A stretch of DNA of 64,000 nucleotides from Paenibacillus qinlingensis. GTDB lineage: Bacteria; Bacillota; Bacilli; Paenibacillales; NBRC-103111. Every line of letters starts with the position of its first letter. The stretch's first letter is position 1. The position numbers and the translations under genes are program-made. Positions 24,915 through 34,045 of the stretch are shown in pieces. The stretch is from assembly GCF_013204845.1 (NCBI RefSeq), contig NZ_JABMKY010000013.1, positions 1-64,000 of the forward strand, read 5' to 3'. The notes below the pieces were generated by a model. It was not told the DNA's origin. It did no database searches and saw only the letters and a list, made by a program, of their open reading frames with translations.

Positions 24915-25619
24915 ATGGAACAGAAGCAAGTTTATGAGCAAATTGGGGTTGCAATGACCTCGAGATCGTATGTGGAATACGAGAAAATGTTTATGTTGCA
25001 GACGGCAGGCCTGATTGGCAAACGAGTACTGGATGTCGCTGGTGGCGCTTCTTCATTTACGTCAGACGCCAGGCAGCTTGGTATCCACGCAGAGTCGGTC
25101 GATCCGTTGTATGCAAAGTCCCCAGGTGCCATTGCTGAGCATGGCAGGCAGGAGATTGAGATTGTTGCAGCGAAAATGGCGAAGCTAACCGATGTGTACG
25201 ACTGGACATTTTACGGGTCTGTCGAGCAGCATCGAGCAGGACGCATTCATGCGCTGGAGCGTTTCGTAGAGGACTTCTCAAGCGCGGAGGGATCAGCCAG
25301 ATATCATACAGCTGCTTTGCCTTCTTTACCATTCGAAGCGGAGAGTTTTGATCTCGTGATGTGCAGTCATTTTCTTTTTCTGTATGAAGAGCAGTTTGAT
25401 TATGCGTTTCATGTAGAAGCTGTTCGTGAGCTCCTTCGTGTTTGTAAGCCAGGCGGCGAGGTAAGAATATACCCGCTGTTGAATTTCCGAACAGAGGAAT
25501 ATTGTCGTCTCCAGGATCTCATCAACGAGTTCGAGTTAGCTGGATTTACTCTCCAAAAGCGAGAAGCTAGTCTACCTTTTCTACCGAATTCTCATCAATT
25601 TTTAAGCATAAAAAAGTAG
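24915..25619 (+). CDS. class I SAM-dependent methyltransferase
   Basis: The 234-residue protein has the SAM motif VLDVAGGASSFTSDARQLG (about 39-57), then ESVDPLY as the acidic loop, and LPFEAESFDLVMCSHFLFLY and LLRVCKPGGEVRIYPLL further on. These are motifs I, II, IV and post-IV of Methyltransf_11/25-like enzymes. The substrate is unknown. GAGGAGAG precedes the ATG at 24915 by about 8 nt; the ATG at 24909 is too near. The gene appears monocistronic. Confidence 0.85.
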   Translation: MEQKQVYEQIGVAMTSRSYVEYEKMFMLQTAGLIGKRVLDVAGGASSFTSDARQLGIHAESVDPLYAKSPGAIAEHGRQEIEIVAAKMAKLTDVYDWTFYGSVEQHRAGRIHALERFVEDFSSAEGSARYHTAALPSLPFEAESFDLVMCSHFLFLYEEQFDYAFHVEAVRELLRVCKPGGEVRIYPLLNFRTEEYCRLQDLINEFELAGFTLQKREASLPFLPNSHQFLSIKK

Positions 25620-25624
25620 CCCTC

Positions 25625-25700
25625 TGCATAGTGGAAAACCTTGGTACATCAACAAATTTCAGCTTATCCACCTCGGAATTTCCGTTGATTTTTCACCACT
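25625..25700. repeat. long imperfect inverted repeat upstream of csp
   Basis: GTGGAAAA and ATCAACAAATTTC on the left match, inverted, GAATTTCCGTTGAT and TTTTCACCAC on the right. The arms are about 28 bp with small gaps. The right arm overlaps the -35 element of the csp promoter. Confidence 0.55.
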
Positions 25701-25713
25701 CAAATGGTATAAT
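25685..25713 (+). promoter_or_regulatory. sigma-A promoter of the cold-shock gene
   Basis: TTGATT (25685-25690), a 17-bp spacer and TATAAT (25708-25713). The resulting leader is only about 40 nt long. Confidence 0.75.
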
Positions 25714-25758
25714 TTCCTTATTCGCCATAGATGGCGATATTTTTAGGAGGTTGTTCAT

Positions 25759-25956
25759 TTGAAGGGTACAGTGAAATGGTTTAACGCAGAAAAAGGGTAC
25801 GGTTTTATTTCTGTTGATGGAGGCGACGATGTATTCGTTCACTTCTCCGCAATTCAGGGCGAAGGATTCAAAACATTAGAAGAAGGCCAATCCGTTGAGT
25901 TTGATATTACTCAAGGTAACCGTGGTCCTCAAGCAGCTAACGTCACCAAATTATAA
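25759..25956 (+). CDS. cold-shock protein (CSD, CspA/CspB type)
   Basis: This is a 65-residue single cold-shock domain with both RNA-binding motifs: RNP1 KGYGFISV and RNP2 VFVHFSAI. The opening MKGTVKWFNAEKGYGF is standard for Bacillales Csp. It binds single-stranded RNA and DNA as a chaperone. The start is TTG, set by AGGAGG 8 nt upstream. A promoter and a long inverted repeat lie upstream and a terminator downstream, so the gene is a single unit. Confidence 0.95.
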   Translation: MKGTVKWFNAEKGYGFISVDGGDDVFVHFSAIQGEGFKTLEEGQSVEFDITQGNRGPQAANVTKL

Positions 25957-26002
25957 GACTCTGGGATTCCCTACTTATAAATAGTGTCATAGCACAAGCA
26001 AT

Positions 26003-26041
26003 AAAGACAGTTCTCGAGTTCACTCGAGGCTGTCTTTTTTG
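26003..26041. terminator. bidirectional terminator
   Basis: AAAGACAG..TCGAG pairs with CTCGA..CTGTCTTT, with a T run. It separates csp from the convergent tetR-type gene. Confidence 0.85.
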
Positions 26042-26060
26042 TTTGTTTTGCTGTCCAATT

Positions 26061-26681
26061 TCATCGTGGCGGGTATAAGCCATGCCAGAGAATGTCGATA
26101 ATTTGCGTAGCGGCTTCCCCCTCTTGAGGAAACATTTTATTTCCGTCGCCGTCTGTCGCATGCCCCATCATGAGGAGAGAGGTATAGGCACGTGCGATCA
26201 CACGTGGATTGACTGGACCGATTTCTCCGGAGTCAATCGAATTCTGGAATTCGGTTTCGAGCGCATCCAATATGCCTTGTTCGGATTTGCGCATGGCTTT
26301 CATTTGCTCCTCGGAAAGTGTGGCCTCCATCTTGCGCATGAACGAATGCAGGTCGAAATCGACCGCTTTCAGATGTCCTTCGGTAATGCCGAGAAGCCTT
26401 TCGCGAAGTGGAGCAGGCTCGCTTAAACGTTTAATGGTGACACGTCTTACGTTATCCATCAGTTGAATCATGGAGGCTGTAAGCAGGTCAGACTTGGAAG
26501 GGAAATAGTAATACACAGATGCTTTTGTAACCTGGCATTCTTTGGCGATATCGTCCATGGAGACGGACTCGAAGCCCCGGGACAAGAATAAGGGAATAGC
26601 CGTCATTAAAATTTTCTGATTAAGAGGCATGTCTCCCTGGGAGACACGTGGTCTGCCGAGAGCCTTTGATTTTTTTTCCAT
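26061..26681 (-). CDS. TetR family regulator of the MMPL transporter
   Basis: The N-terminal HTH (about residues 20-67) reads NQKILMTAIPLFLSRGFESV, then SMDDIAKECQVTKASVYYYF and PSKSDLL, a textbook TetR_N domain. The remaining part is an all-helical ligand pocket (about 80-205). ATG 26679-26681 has AGGAGTG upstream. The gene is divergent from the MMPL transporter across 120 bp that hold an AT-rich palindrome. Repression of both genes, relieved by an exported compound, is the likely arrangement. The inducer is unknown. Confidence 0.9.
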   Translation of the reverse strand: MEKKSKALGRPRVSQGDMPLNQKILMTAIPLFLSRGFESVSMDDIAKECQVTKASVYYYFPSKSDLLTASMIQLMDNVRRVTIKRLSEPAPLRERLLGITEGHLKAVDFDLHSFMRKMEATLSEEQMKAMRKSEQGILDALETEFQNSIDSGEIGPVNPRVIARAYTSLLMMGHATDGDGNKMFPQEGEAATQIIDILWHGLYPPR

Positions 26682-26716
26682 AAGTGTCACTCCTGAGAGG
26701 GTTCTAAATAAAACTT

Positions 26717-26748
26717 GATTAATTAACTATATAGTATATATAATTAAT
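26717..26748. promoter_or_regulatory. candidate TetR operator
   Basis: ATTAATTA and TAATTAAT flank the central palindrome ACTATATAGT in the tetR/mmpL divergent region. Position and symmetry suggest the TetR protein binds here. Confidence 0.55.
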
Positions 26749-26803
26749 TCTGTTGCAAGATTAATTATATCACTATTTCATTTACAAGGAGAGAGGCTAC
26801 GTC

Positions 26804-29029
26804 ATGCATGAAAATCCTTTTTTCAGTAAACTAGGCGGTATTGTTGCGGGTCGCCGCAGCAAATGGGTAACATTGGCCGTTTGGATTTTACTTACAGGCA
26901 TTTTATCTGTCTTTCTACCTAACGTCAATTCACAAGAGAATAATGCTGCTAGGCAACTGCCAACCGATTCCTGGTCGCTCGAAGCAGCGGCGTTGATGAA
27001 AGAACAATTCCCAAGTAATGAGGGTGTGCCAGCGCTCGTTGTTTGGTATCGGGGATCTGGACTGACAGATCAAGATTTAGCAGCTGTTCAAAAGGTTACG
27101 AAACAGCTCACGGATACGCCGTTAGCTGCTCAGAAGGGATTGCCCCCTTTGCATCAGATGCCTGCACCTGCACTGAAAAGTATGGTATCCAAAGACGGCA
27201 AAATACTGGTCCTGCCGATTTCGTTTAACGAAGGGACGGAAACAGAAGTCCTCCAGGAAGGTATGAAGAAGCTAGAGGAGTTAACCGTAAGTCAATTAGG
27301 CAGTGACCCTTTTGAAGCTCCAATTGAGGCGGACGGTTTGCATGCGCGAATAACAGGCCCAGTAGGCATTCAGACGGATGCAACAGCATTATTCAAGGGA
27401 GCGGATTTTACGCTGTTGTTAGCAACGGTACTTCTCGTACTCTTTCTTCTCATTTTACTTTATCGTTCACCGATCCTGGCTATTATTCCACTGGTTGGCG
27501 TAGGATTTGCTTATGGCGTTATTTCTCCTATTCTTGGATTCATGGCCAAGCAAGGTTGGATCACGATAGACGCGCAGTCGATCTCCATTATGACAGTCCT
27601 ATTGTTTGGTGCAGGAACGGATTATTGTCTCTTCTTCGTGGCTCGCTACCGACAGGCACTATTGGTTGAGAAAGACAAATATTCCGCACTTCGTGTTTCA
27701 TTCGGTGGCTCAACAGGCGCAATCGGGATGAGTGGACTCACCGTAATTGTGTCCTTACTAGGCTTACTATTTGCTCATTATGGTTCCAATCATCGGTTCG
27801 CGATACCGTTTAGTGTAGCAATTTTCATTATGGCCATTGCGAGTCTAACACTTGTCCCAGCACTTCTTGCCATTATTGGACGCGTGTCTTTCTACCCATT
27901 CATTCCTTTAACAGCAGAAATGAGAGCGGAGAAAGAAGCACGCAAAGGGAAACGCATTCGCGAGCAGAAGCCTGTTGGTGCCATGAATGCTGCACTTGGG
28001 CGAGTGGTCACGGAAAGACCCAAAAGTGTGCTTGCTATTTCATTAATCATTCTTATTGCCTTGGCAGCTTTTGCACCGCAAATTAAGTTTACGTATAATA
28101 TTTTGGAATCGTTCCCTTCCACGATGGCGTCACGTGAAGGATTTAGCTTGTTATCAGAACATGTTTCACCGGGATCACTGGCACCAGTTAAAGTGATCGT
28201 CAATACCGAAGGAAAGACGGCAGATGTTCAAGGAGCCCTTGCTAAGCTACCTTATGTGGAATCGGTTGGTAAACCAGAGGATAGTAAGAAAGACGCCAAT
28301 TATAAGGCTTATGAGTTGATTTTTAAGCAAGATCCATACGACTTGGAAGTCATCAATCATATTCCTGAGATTCGAAGCACATTGGAACAGAAGCTAATTG
28401 AAGCAGGTTTACCGAACCCGCAGGTTTGGGTTGGCGGCGAGACTGCTACCCAGTATGACACCAAAACGGTCGTAGAGCGGGATACGAAAATAGTTATCCC
28501 AGTAGTTATAACCGTTATCGCGATCCTCTTACTCGTGTATTTGCGATCCATTGTTGCAACTGTTTATCTGATTGCAACAGTACTGCTTTCCTATTACTCG
28601 GCGTTGGGTGCGGGGTGGCTCATCTTGCACTATTTCATGGATACAGCCGCAATCCAAGGCTTGATACCGTTGTATGCATTCGTATTCCTTGTAGCGTTAG
28701 GCGAGGATTATAATATTTTCATGATTTCGAGTATTTGGCAGGAAAGAAATCGCTTGAAACTGAAGGATGCGATACGTTTAGGCGTAAGCTCAACGAGTAG
28801 TGTTATCACTTCAGCAGGATTGATTCTAGCTGGTACCTTTGCGGTTCTAGCTTCACTGCCGATTCAAGTGCTTGTGCAGTTTGGTGTTATTTGTGCCGTC
28901 GGTGTTATCTTGGATACTTTCATTGTTAGGCCTTTCCTTGTCCCTTCCATCACGATGCTGCTTGGGGATGCGGTGTTCTGGCCAAGTAAAGTGAAGCGGG
29001 CGCCACTTGCGTCTGGTTCTAAGAATTAA
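26804..29029 (+). CDS. MMPL/RND family transporter (YdfJ-like)
   Basis: The 741-residue protein has the duplicated MMPL layout: one helix and an outer loop (about 40-200), five helices, then the same again (outer loop about 440-560). Key blocks are SIMTVLLFGAGTDYCLFFVARY in the first half (quoted piece: LFGAGTDYCLFFVARY) and LVALGEDYNIFMISSIWQE in the second, each with the Asp-Tyr motif of the proton path. Homologues export lipids, surfactants or drugs. Regulation by the divergent TetR protein is likely. A terminator follows. Confidence 0.9.
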   Translation: MHENPFFSKLGGIVAGRRSKWVTLAVWILLTGILSVFLPNVNSQENNAARQLPTDSWSLEAAALMKEQFPSNEGVPALVVWYRGSGLTDQDLAAVQKVTKQLTDTPLAAQKGLPPLHQMPAPALKSMVSKDGKILVLPISFNEGTETEVLQEGMKKLEELTVSQLGSDPFEAPIEADGLHARITGPVGIQTDATALFKGADFTLLLATVLLVLFLLILLYRSPILAIIPLVGVGFAYGVISPILGFMAKQGWITIDAQSISIMTVLLFGAGTDYCLFFVARYRQALLVEKDKYSALRVSFGGSTGAIGMSGLTVIVSLLGLLFAHYGSNHRFAIPFSVAIFIMAIASLTLVPALLAIIGRVSFYPFIPLTAEMRAEKEARKGKRIREQKPVGAMNAALGRVVTERPKSVLAISLIILIALAAFAPQIKFTYNILESFPSTMASREGFSLLSEHVSPGSLAPVKVIVNTEGKTADVQGALAKLPYVESVGKPEDSKKDANYKAYELIFKQDPYDLEVINHIPEIRSTLEQKLIEAGLPNPQVWVGGETATQYDTKTVVERDTKIVIPVVITVIAILLLVYLRSIVATVYLIATVLLSYYSALGAGWLILHYFMDTAAIQGLIPLYAFVFLVALGEDYNIFMISSIWQERNRLKLKDAIRLGVSSTSSVITSAGLILAGTFAVLASLPIQVLVQFGVICAVGVILDTFIVRPFLVPSITMLLGDAVFWPSKVKRAPLASGSKN

Positions 29030-29036
29030 GAATGAC

Positions 29037-29073
29037 AAAAGGAGCTATCCGCAATTGCGGACAGTTCCTTTTT
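29037..29073 (+). terminator. terminator of the MMPL gene
   Basis: AAAAGGA..TCCGCAATTGCGGA..TCCTTTTT forms a long stem whose core TCCGCAATTGCGGA is a perfect palindrome. Confidence 0.8.
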
Positions 29074-29487
29074 AAGTGCATTCCAACTTATTATGAGGTG
29101 CTGGGGCTAAGCGGTCGCTAGCTCGATTTAAATGTGATGATTGACATGCTGGTTACAAATTGAGTTGGGGAGGAGTAGTGTGGTCAGTTGAGTAGCTGTC
29201 TTTTCAAATAAATGTAAAAGGTGCAGTTAATTTTATCGATTTACCTGGGATTTAATGCGTAGATGGAAAAAGTACATCTAATTTGAAGGAGATTGGCCGT
29301 TTAATGGATTATGGCAGTTATTAACTGTAGGTAATCCATTTACTTCTCCCAAATGGCGAGAATCAGCAAAGATAACAACATAAAATCCATTTAATTTGTT
29401 TGTGGCGGTGGAGTAAGGTTTGATTGTAGCAGGAAATAGTCACATGGAGGAGTGTTAAAGCAGATTAGTGAGTTGGTTAGATGATAA
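29074..29487. other. gene-free stretch with a family 1 repeat copy
   Basis: No frame with a good ribosome site was found. The segment 29263-29391 starts ATGGAAAAAGTACATCTAAT, the same opening as the element at 15183. It holds a collapsed inner palindrome CAGTTATTAACTG (29315-29327) and ends near ATCCATTTAA. It appears to be a third, degenerate copy of the family 1 inverted repeat. Confidence 0.5.
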
Positions 29488-29526
29488 AAACCCGTTAGCA
29501 TCTGCCAAATCGGATGCTAACGGGTT
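29488..29526 (-). terminator. terminator of the nitroreductase gene
   Basis: AACCCGTTAGCATC pairs perfectly with GATGCTAACGGGTT. Confidence 0.85.
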
Positions 29527-29563
29527 TAGTTTGGCTAACTAAGGTCACTTATCGCCGAGGGAT

Positions 29564-30211
29564 TTAGTCGATGATTTCAAGAATATCGTCAATTTCTTTA
29601 CGTGCCATTTTCCCTGGTTTATCCTTCGGATAACCAAGGGAAATGACCATGTTAATTTGATACTCTGCTGGTATCTCCAGGTAAGCTCGGATTTGATCCT
29701 GTGCCAACAAGACAGGGCCCGTCATTGGGCAGGTAGCGAGACCTCTAGCGTGTGCAGCAAGCATCAGGTTCTGTGAGGCTAAGCAAGAGCTCTTGATGCC
29801 TTCTTCCGCCCAAACATGATCATCAACCAATTGAATGGGGTCAAAGATGCGATCGCGGAATTTGGATTCATAAGGTGTCGCCAAACAAATGATAAGAACA
29901 GGTGCGTCCGAGAAAGCTGTTGCATAAGGTCCGAAGGATCTCACCAGCATGCGTGCTTCTCTCGACAGCCCTTTCTCCTCGGCAGCCGCGGCACGTAGAT
30001 GCAGCTGGTCCCAAGTCAATTGCTCAATATGTTTGATCTTCTCTGTATTTCGAATGGCGATAAATTTCCATGTTTGTGAGTTTGTATCGCTGGGAGCATA
30101 ACGGGCACAGTCGATGATTTCACGAATATCTTCTACTGCGACTTCTTGCTCGGTAAAGTTGCGAATGCTGCGTCGTTCAAGAACGATGGTTTTGAAATCC
30201 TCATACATCAT
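29564..30211 (-). CDS. nitroreductase family protein
   Basis: The FMN-binding nitroreductase fold is indicated by the opening VLERRSIRNFTEQEV, the SDTNSQTWKFIAIRN segment and the late GLATCPMTGPVL and MVISLGYPKDKP blocks. These are NADPH-dependent reductases of nitro compounds, quinones or flavins, usually dimeric and cytosolic. The start is uncertain: the ATG at 30209-30211 gives the family-typical N-terminus, whereas an upstream in-frame ATG adds 13 residues; neither has an ideal ribosome site. Confidence 0.87.
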   Translation of the reverse strand: MMYEDFKTIVLERRSIRNFTEQEVAVEDIREIIDCARYAPSDTNSQTWKFIAIRNTEKIKHIEQLTWDQLHLRAAAAEEKGLSREARMLVRSFGPYATAFSDAPVLIICLATPYESKFRDRIFDPIQLVDDHVWAEEGIKSSCLASQNLMLAAHARGLATCPMTGPVLLAQDQIRAYLEIPAEYQINMVISLGYPKDKPGKMARKEIDDILEIID

Positions 30212-30365
30212 AATAAATGTGTACCTACCTTTGCTGCTCATAATGTTCATCTTGGATTAATACTTGGTACTAAGACTATATCCTTATTATAGGGGAGATC
30301 TACAAGGAGCACAACTGTCGTTACTTCCACTATGCTCAAGCTATAAGGAAGTAAGCATTCTTTTA

Positions 30366-31544
30366 TCATCGACTAGGAAGGGCATCCTCATTCTTTTGAA
30401 ACAGATACGTGCACAGAAAACCTATGGCTGACGTTATCGACAAGCACGCTGCAATCATATAAACAGTACTTCCGCCAGCTTCGTTATAGATCCAGCCACC
30501 TGCTGTGCCGCTTATCAAACCGGCTATGCTTGACCATGCGACAGCGAAAATAGCTTGACCTGAAGATCGGTACTCATCTGGAATGATTTGACTCAAATAA
30601 CGATTCGCTGTGAAGAGGAAAACACCGAAAGTTAAACTATGCAGAAGCTGAATGCCGATGACCCAAATGGGATCTTGGATGAAACTCATCATGACGAAGC
30701 GGAAGGCGTAAATCACACCAGCAAAGGCAAGTAAGGGCAATTCTTTAAAGCGATGGCCGTGCTTGCTTAAATAAAAGAATACCGGAATCTCGCTGAGTGC
30801 AGATGTCATCCACGCATAACCGATGAGTGAATCTGATGCGCCGAGCTGACGCATATAGAGGGCTAAGAAACCGTCATTGAATCGATGTGAAACTGACATG
30901 ATGATAACAAGCATAAGGAACCAGATGAATTTTTTGGAACGGATAATGTTCACCATGCCGCCAAAAGCCATCTTTTTGCCGCCCGAGCGCGTATCTTTCA
31001 GCAGAAAAAGAATGATTAATGTACAGCCTATCGTGATAAAAAGCAACAGAGGTGTAAGTCCTGTTCCATATGCTCGTAAGAGTAGACCGAAGCCTCCAGC
31101 TGAAAGTGCGAAGCCAATGGAGCCATAGACGCGGAAGGAGGCATAACTTTTCCCGCTAGATCGAATATGCAGCATGACTTGACTGTCATTTAAGGAGTTC
31201 ACTGGCTGCTGGAAGAAGAAAAACGCTGCCAAACAGACGTAGAGCAGAGAAAACCAGCCTGCAGTAGAAACTAAGATAGCAGTGACGAGTTGACCGAGGA
31301 TCAGAATAATCATGATCTTCTTGACAGTTTGGAACCGGTCGCTCAGGAACCCCCATAGTAGGTTAGTTGCAATGCCAATTAATGGTCCAATGGCGTAAAG
31401 TAAGCCGATTTGGATTTTAGAATAACCTTTATAATCGAAATAAAGCGGGAAAAAAGTCACAACAATCCCCATCGTCATAAAAAAAGAAAAAGTAAACATT
31501 TTAAGCAATCGATCATTTCTATCAATCGCATTTGAATTTGCCAA
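30366..31544 (-). CDS. MFS transporter (MFS_1_like/PP-type)
   Basis: The 392-residue protein has 12 hydrophobic segments. The order FSFFMTMGIVVTFFPLYF, GLLYAIGPLIGIATNLLWG and FLSDRFQTVKK fits the MFS_1_like group (PF12832), which includes nucleoside- and 3-phenylpropionate-type permeases. SSGKSYASFRVYGSIGFAL is another family block. The start is TTG 31542-31544 with GGTGATG upstream. The gene follows the ANKH/MATE-like gene by 20 bp, so they are cotranscribed. Substrate unknown. Confidence 0.82.
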   Translation of the reverse strand: MANSNAIDRNDRLLKMFTFSFFMTMGIVVTFFPLYFDYKGYSKIQIGLLYAIGPLIGIATNLLWGFLSDRFQTVKKIMIILILGQLVTAILVSTAGWFSLLYVCLAAFFFFQQPVNSLNDSQVMLHIRSSGKSYASFRVYGSIGFALSAGGFGLLLRAYGTGLTPLLLFITIGCTLIILFLLKDTRSGGKKMAFGGMVNIIRSKKFIWFLMLVIIMSVSHRFNDGFLALYMRQLGASDSLIGYAWMTSALSEIPVFFYLSKHGHRFKELPLLAFAGVIYAFRFVMMSFIQDPIWVIGIQLLHSLTFGVFLFTANRYLSQIIPDEYRSSGQAIFAVAWSSIAGLISGTAGGWIYNEAGGSTVYMIAACLSITSAIGFLCTYLFQKNEDALPSR

Positions 31545-31564
31545 GCGTAATCATCACCATTTCG

Positions 31565-32899
31565 TTACATATTTTCTTGAGGTTGATTAGGTTGTTCTAC
31601 ATCATTTGTACGTTTGAGCACATAGATGACAACAAGCAGTTCAGCCAACATTCCTACCGATTGTGCTAACGCGCCAATCATTCCGTTCCATTCTGGAACC
31701 GTTGCAATGGCAACGAATAATGTGAATACCGTAATAGTAGCATTCGCAGATTGCGAGAAAACCATGATTTTTGTTTGGCCGCGCAGCATAATAATCCCAT
31801 TCATATAATCGAGCCACGGGAATACAATCGTCATGATCATGAAAATACGCATGGCACTCAGGCTGGCTTGCCTAAGCTCCGCATTTACACCCATGACATG
31901 TGTCATAAACCAAGGGCCGATCGGCGTATAAGCGAGTATGGCTATTAATGCTCCAGGAATGAAGCTGAGAATGAGAATGAATTTTTTGACTCGCACAGCA
32001 TCTTTGCGATAGAAGTTTAAGACGATTTGATGTATGTATGAGAAGAAACTCATCACTAACTGTGTTAAGGATCCAGCGATCGCAAAGGAAGAGATGGCTA
32101 GATGGATATGTGTTGTTTTGCCTAACATGGCATTAATAGAGGGTCCAATAATTACCGCGATAACAGATGAATATAACAACGGTTTATAAAAGCTGAAAAT
32201 TTGCCCCTTCGTCTCAATCGGATGATTAGGCGCTTTCTCCGGAATAACATGTTTGAGTAAGCTTGTACCCTCCCAAATGGCAACAGCTGCTTCAATAACC
32301 ATGCCGACAAGGAAGATAATGGCACCTACTTTACCGCTAGAGACACTATCCGTAGTAATGAAATATAAAGATAAGAAATACATCGCGATAATCCGTACGC
32401 CCATACCGATGGTGAGCCATTTGGTACGCATATTGAAAATGATAATCCCGTGAAATAAACAACGCAGGCCAGAGAAGATGCTGACGTACATGAGGATACG
32501 GTAAACACTTAATGTAGCAGCTAGCATTTCACGTTCTACGCCGAAAAAGTAAAGAAACACCCATTCTCCAACCGGTGTGTAACAGAGTATGAGGCCTAGC
32601 AGGATGATACAGGCAAATACATATGAGCTGACAACGCCCATGGCGCGGAATGAAATCCGATCTCTGACGAGTGCCGAGCAGGCTTGTCGTAGCAATACAA
32701 CGGGTCTTTCAGTCAGTCCTAGTAGACTTAGGGGAATAGCATAGCTTGCGATGACGACCTCGGGATTATCAGCCCTAGCCAAGGTGCTGTTAATAATAAC
32801 ATGCGAGAGAGTTACAAGCGTTGCAGAAAGTCCGAGGGGGAGGAAAAAGGAGATGAGCTGTTTCCATGTGATGGCTTCCTTTAATGTCTTAGCATTCAT
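31565..32899 (-). CDS. ANKH/MATE-like multi-pass transporter
   Basis: About 444 residues and a dozen helices. The opening LISFFLPLGLSATLVTLSHV, the early NSTLARADNPEVVIASYAI and LSLLGLTERPVVLLRQACSA are those of the progressive ankylosis (ANKH, PF07260) branch of the MOP/MATE superfamily, often annotated in Bacillales as multi antimicrobial extrusion protein MatE. Human ANKH exports ATP/citrate; the bacterial substrate is unknown. ATG 32897-32899 has GAAGGAGTG upstream. The gene leads an operon with the MFS gene. Confidence 0.78.
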   Translation of the reverse strand: MNAKTLKEAITWKQLISFFLPLGLSATLVTLSHVIINSTLARADNPEVVIASYAIPLSLLGLTERPVVLLRQACSALVRDRISFRAMGVVSSYVFACIILLGLILCYTPVGEWVFLYFFGVEREMLAATLSVYRILMYVSIFSGLRCLFHGIIIFNMRTKWLTIGMGVRIIAMYFLSLYFITTDSVSSGKVGAIIFLVGMVIEAAVAIWEGTSLLKHVIPEKAPNHPIETKGQIFSFYKPLLYSSVIAVIIGPSINAMLGKTTHIHLAISSFAIAGSLTQLVMSFFSYIHQIVLNFYRKDAVRVKKFILILSFIPGALIAILAYTPIGPWFMTHVMGVNAELRQASLSAMRIFMIMTIVFPWLDYMNGIIMLRGQTKIMVFSQSANATITVFTLFVAIATVPEWNGMIGALAQSVGMLAELLVVIYVLKRTNDVEQPNQPQENM

Positions 32900-33069
32900 C
32901 CAAATCGCACTCCTTCGCGTTTTGCAAAACATTTCTTAAGTATATCAGAAAATGAAATGGGGATGACATACAATTTTAACTGGAAACCGAAGGTTTGAAG
33001 TGATACATTTAAAGGTAGAATGTTTCTTGAACAAGACTGACAGTTTTGCCTGCAAGGAGGTACACAGGA

Positions 33070-33384
33070 ATGAACAGCTATTTTCAGTATGATGAGAGAC
33101 TCGGCATTGAGATTCCCGTTTTGGAATTGGAGTGGGATATGTATGATGCTGCTGTTCGCATAAATCTTTTATTACAGTGGGAACAAATACGAGGCGTTAT
33201 TCCGGATCGAATTATGAAATTGGAAGCACAAATCATTGAAAAGCAAAATAAGCTCGATAAGGAAGACGATTTTGTAACCTCCTGCCGTTTGAATTCCGAT
33301 ATTGCTGACTTAGCTTCAATCATAAATGATCTTCATCTCTGGTTCCGAACTAATCAGGATTTGGAATCAAAAACCCACCATTAA
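33070..33384 (+). CDS. hypothetical protein (104 aa)
   Basis: AAGGAGG lies 9 nt before ATG 33070. The protein opens MNSYFQYDERLGIEIPVLEL and is largely helical, with a coiled-coil-like middle (IMKLEAQIIEKQNKLDKEDD) and a WFRTNQD end. It has no membrane segment. No family was recognised with confidence. It begins the gene string that leads to ytpB and pfkA, with 28 bp to the next gene. Confidence 0.72.
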   Translation: MNSYFQYDERLGIEIPVLELEWDMYDAAVRINLLLQWEQIRGVIPDRIMKLEAQIIEKQNKLDKEDDFVTSCRLNSDIADLASIINDLHLWFRTNQDLESKTHH

Positions 33385-33412
33385 TGGTTGTCAATGAAGG
33401 GAGAATGACTGC

Positions 33413-34045
33413 ATGCATAGCAATAAGGATGGGAATAACTGGCTGGGAACGATAGCGAAACCACTTCTGGAGCATCTCCCTGCGCTTTATCCAATTGAAG
33501 AGTGGGATGTCGCAATGGATGCGCGGATCGAAGGTCTCTCTACATCGTTGATTACGGAAGGTAGTCCTGAGCAGCTCCCCTATGGGTTAGCGATTAAAGC
33601 GGGCCTATTTCTTCTCAATGAAAGCCTTGATAAATCTCATGATATCTCGCAGGAAATTACGAATCCAACCGGAAGTTATTGGCATGCCCTTATGCATCGG
33701 ATGGAAGGCGACTATAGCAATGCGAAATACTGGTTTAATGATGTTGGTCATCATCCTATTTTTTCTAATCTAATCCAATTTGTAAGAGATAATCTATCGC
33801 TCAAAGACTTCATGGAATTGGAAAATGAAGCACTTCGACATAAGCTTGAAGTACTTGTAACATCGCCAGTTTGGAATCCATACGTATTTATTGATGTGAT
33901 TGAAATTCAGGTATCGCTTGTTCAGAATCCTACAGTTGATAGTTGGTTACGCCACATACAGCGATCTGAAATGCAATTATTACTTCAATTCTGCTATGAA
34001 CAAAGTTGTGGAGGAAGTTTACTTGAAGCAATTGGACAAAAGTAG
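33413..34045 (+). CDS. uncharacterised protein with HxxMHRxExDxxNAxYWF signature
   Basis: The 210-residue protein holds the block YWHALMHRMEGDYSNAKYWF, followed by NDVGHHPIF and later SPVWNPYVFIDVIE. From memory this resembles a widespread uncharacterised bacterial family with conserved His, Arg, Asp and Trp in the same order; no function is known to me. Conserved polar residues suggest an enzyme or ligand-binding protein, cytosolic. Its last 23 bases overlap the TTG start of ytpB, so the two are translationally coupled. It could therefore act in the same terpenoid pathway, which is inference from context. Confidence 0.75.
   Translation: MHSNKDGNNWLGTIAKPLLEHLPALYPIEEWDVAMDARIEGLSTSLITEGSPEQLPYGLAIKAGLFLLNESLDKSHDISQEITNPTGSYWHALMHRMEGDYSNAKYWFNDVGHHPIFSNLIQFVRDNLSLKDFMELENEALRHKLEVLVTSPVWNPYVFIDVIEIQVSLVQNPTVDSWLRHIQRSEMQLLLQFCYEQSCGGSLLEAIGQK

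Noticed and set aside
33900..34022. Longer start for ytpB
   Set aside because: The extension lies within the preceding gene and lacks a good ribosome site; TTG 34023 has GGAGG at 8 nt and gives the family-typical N-terminus.
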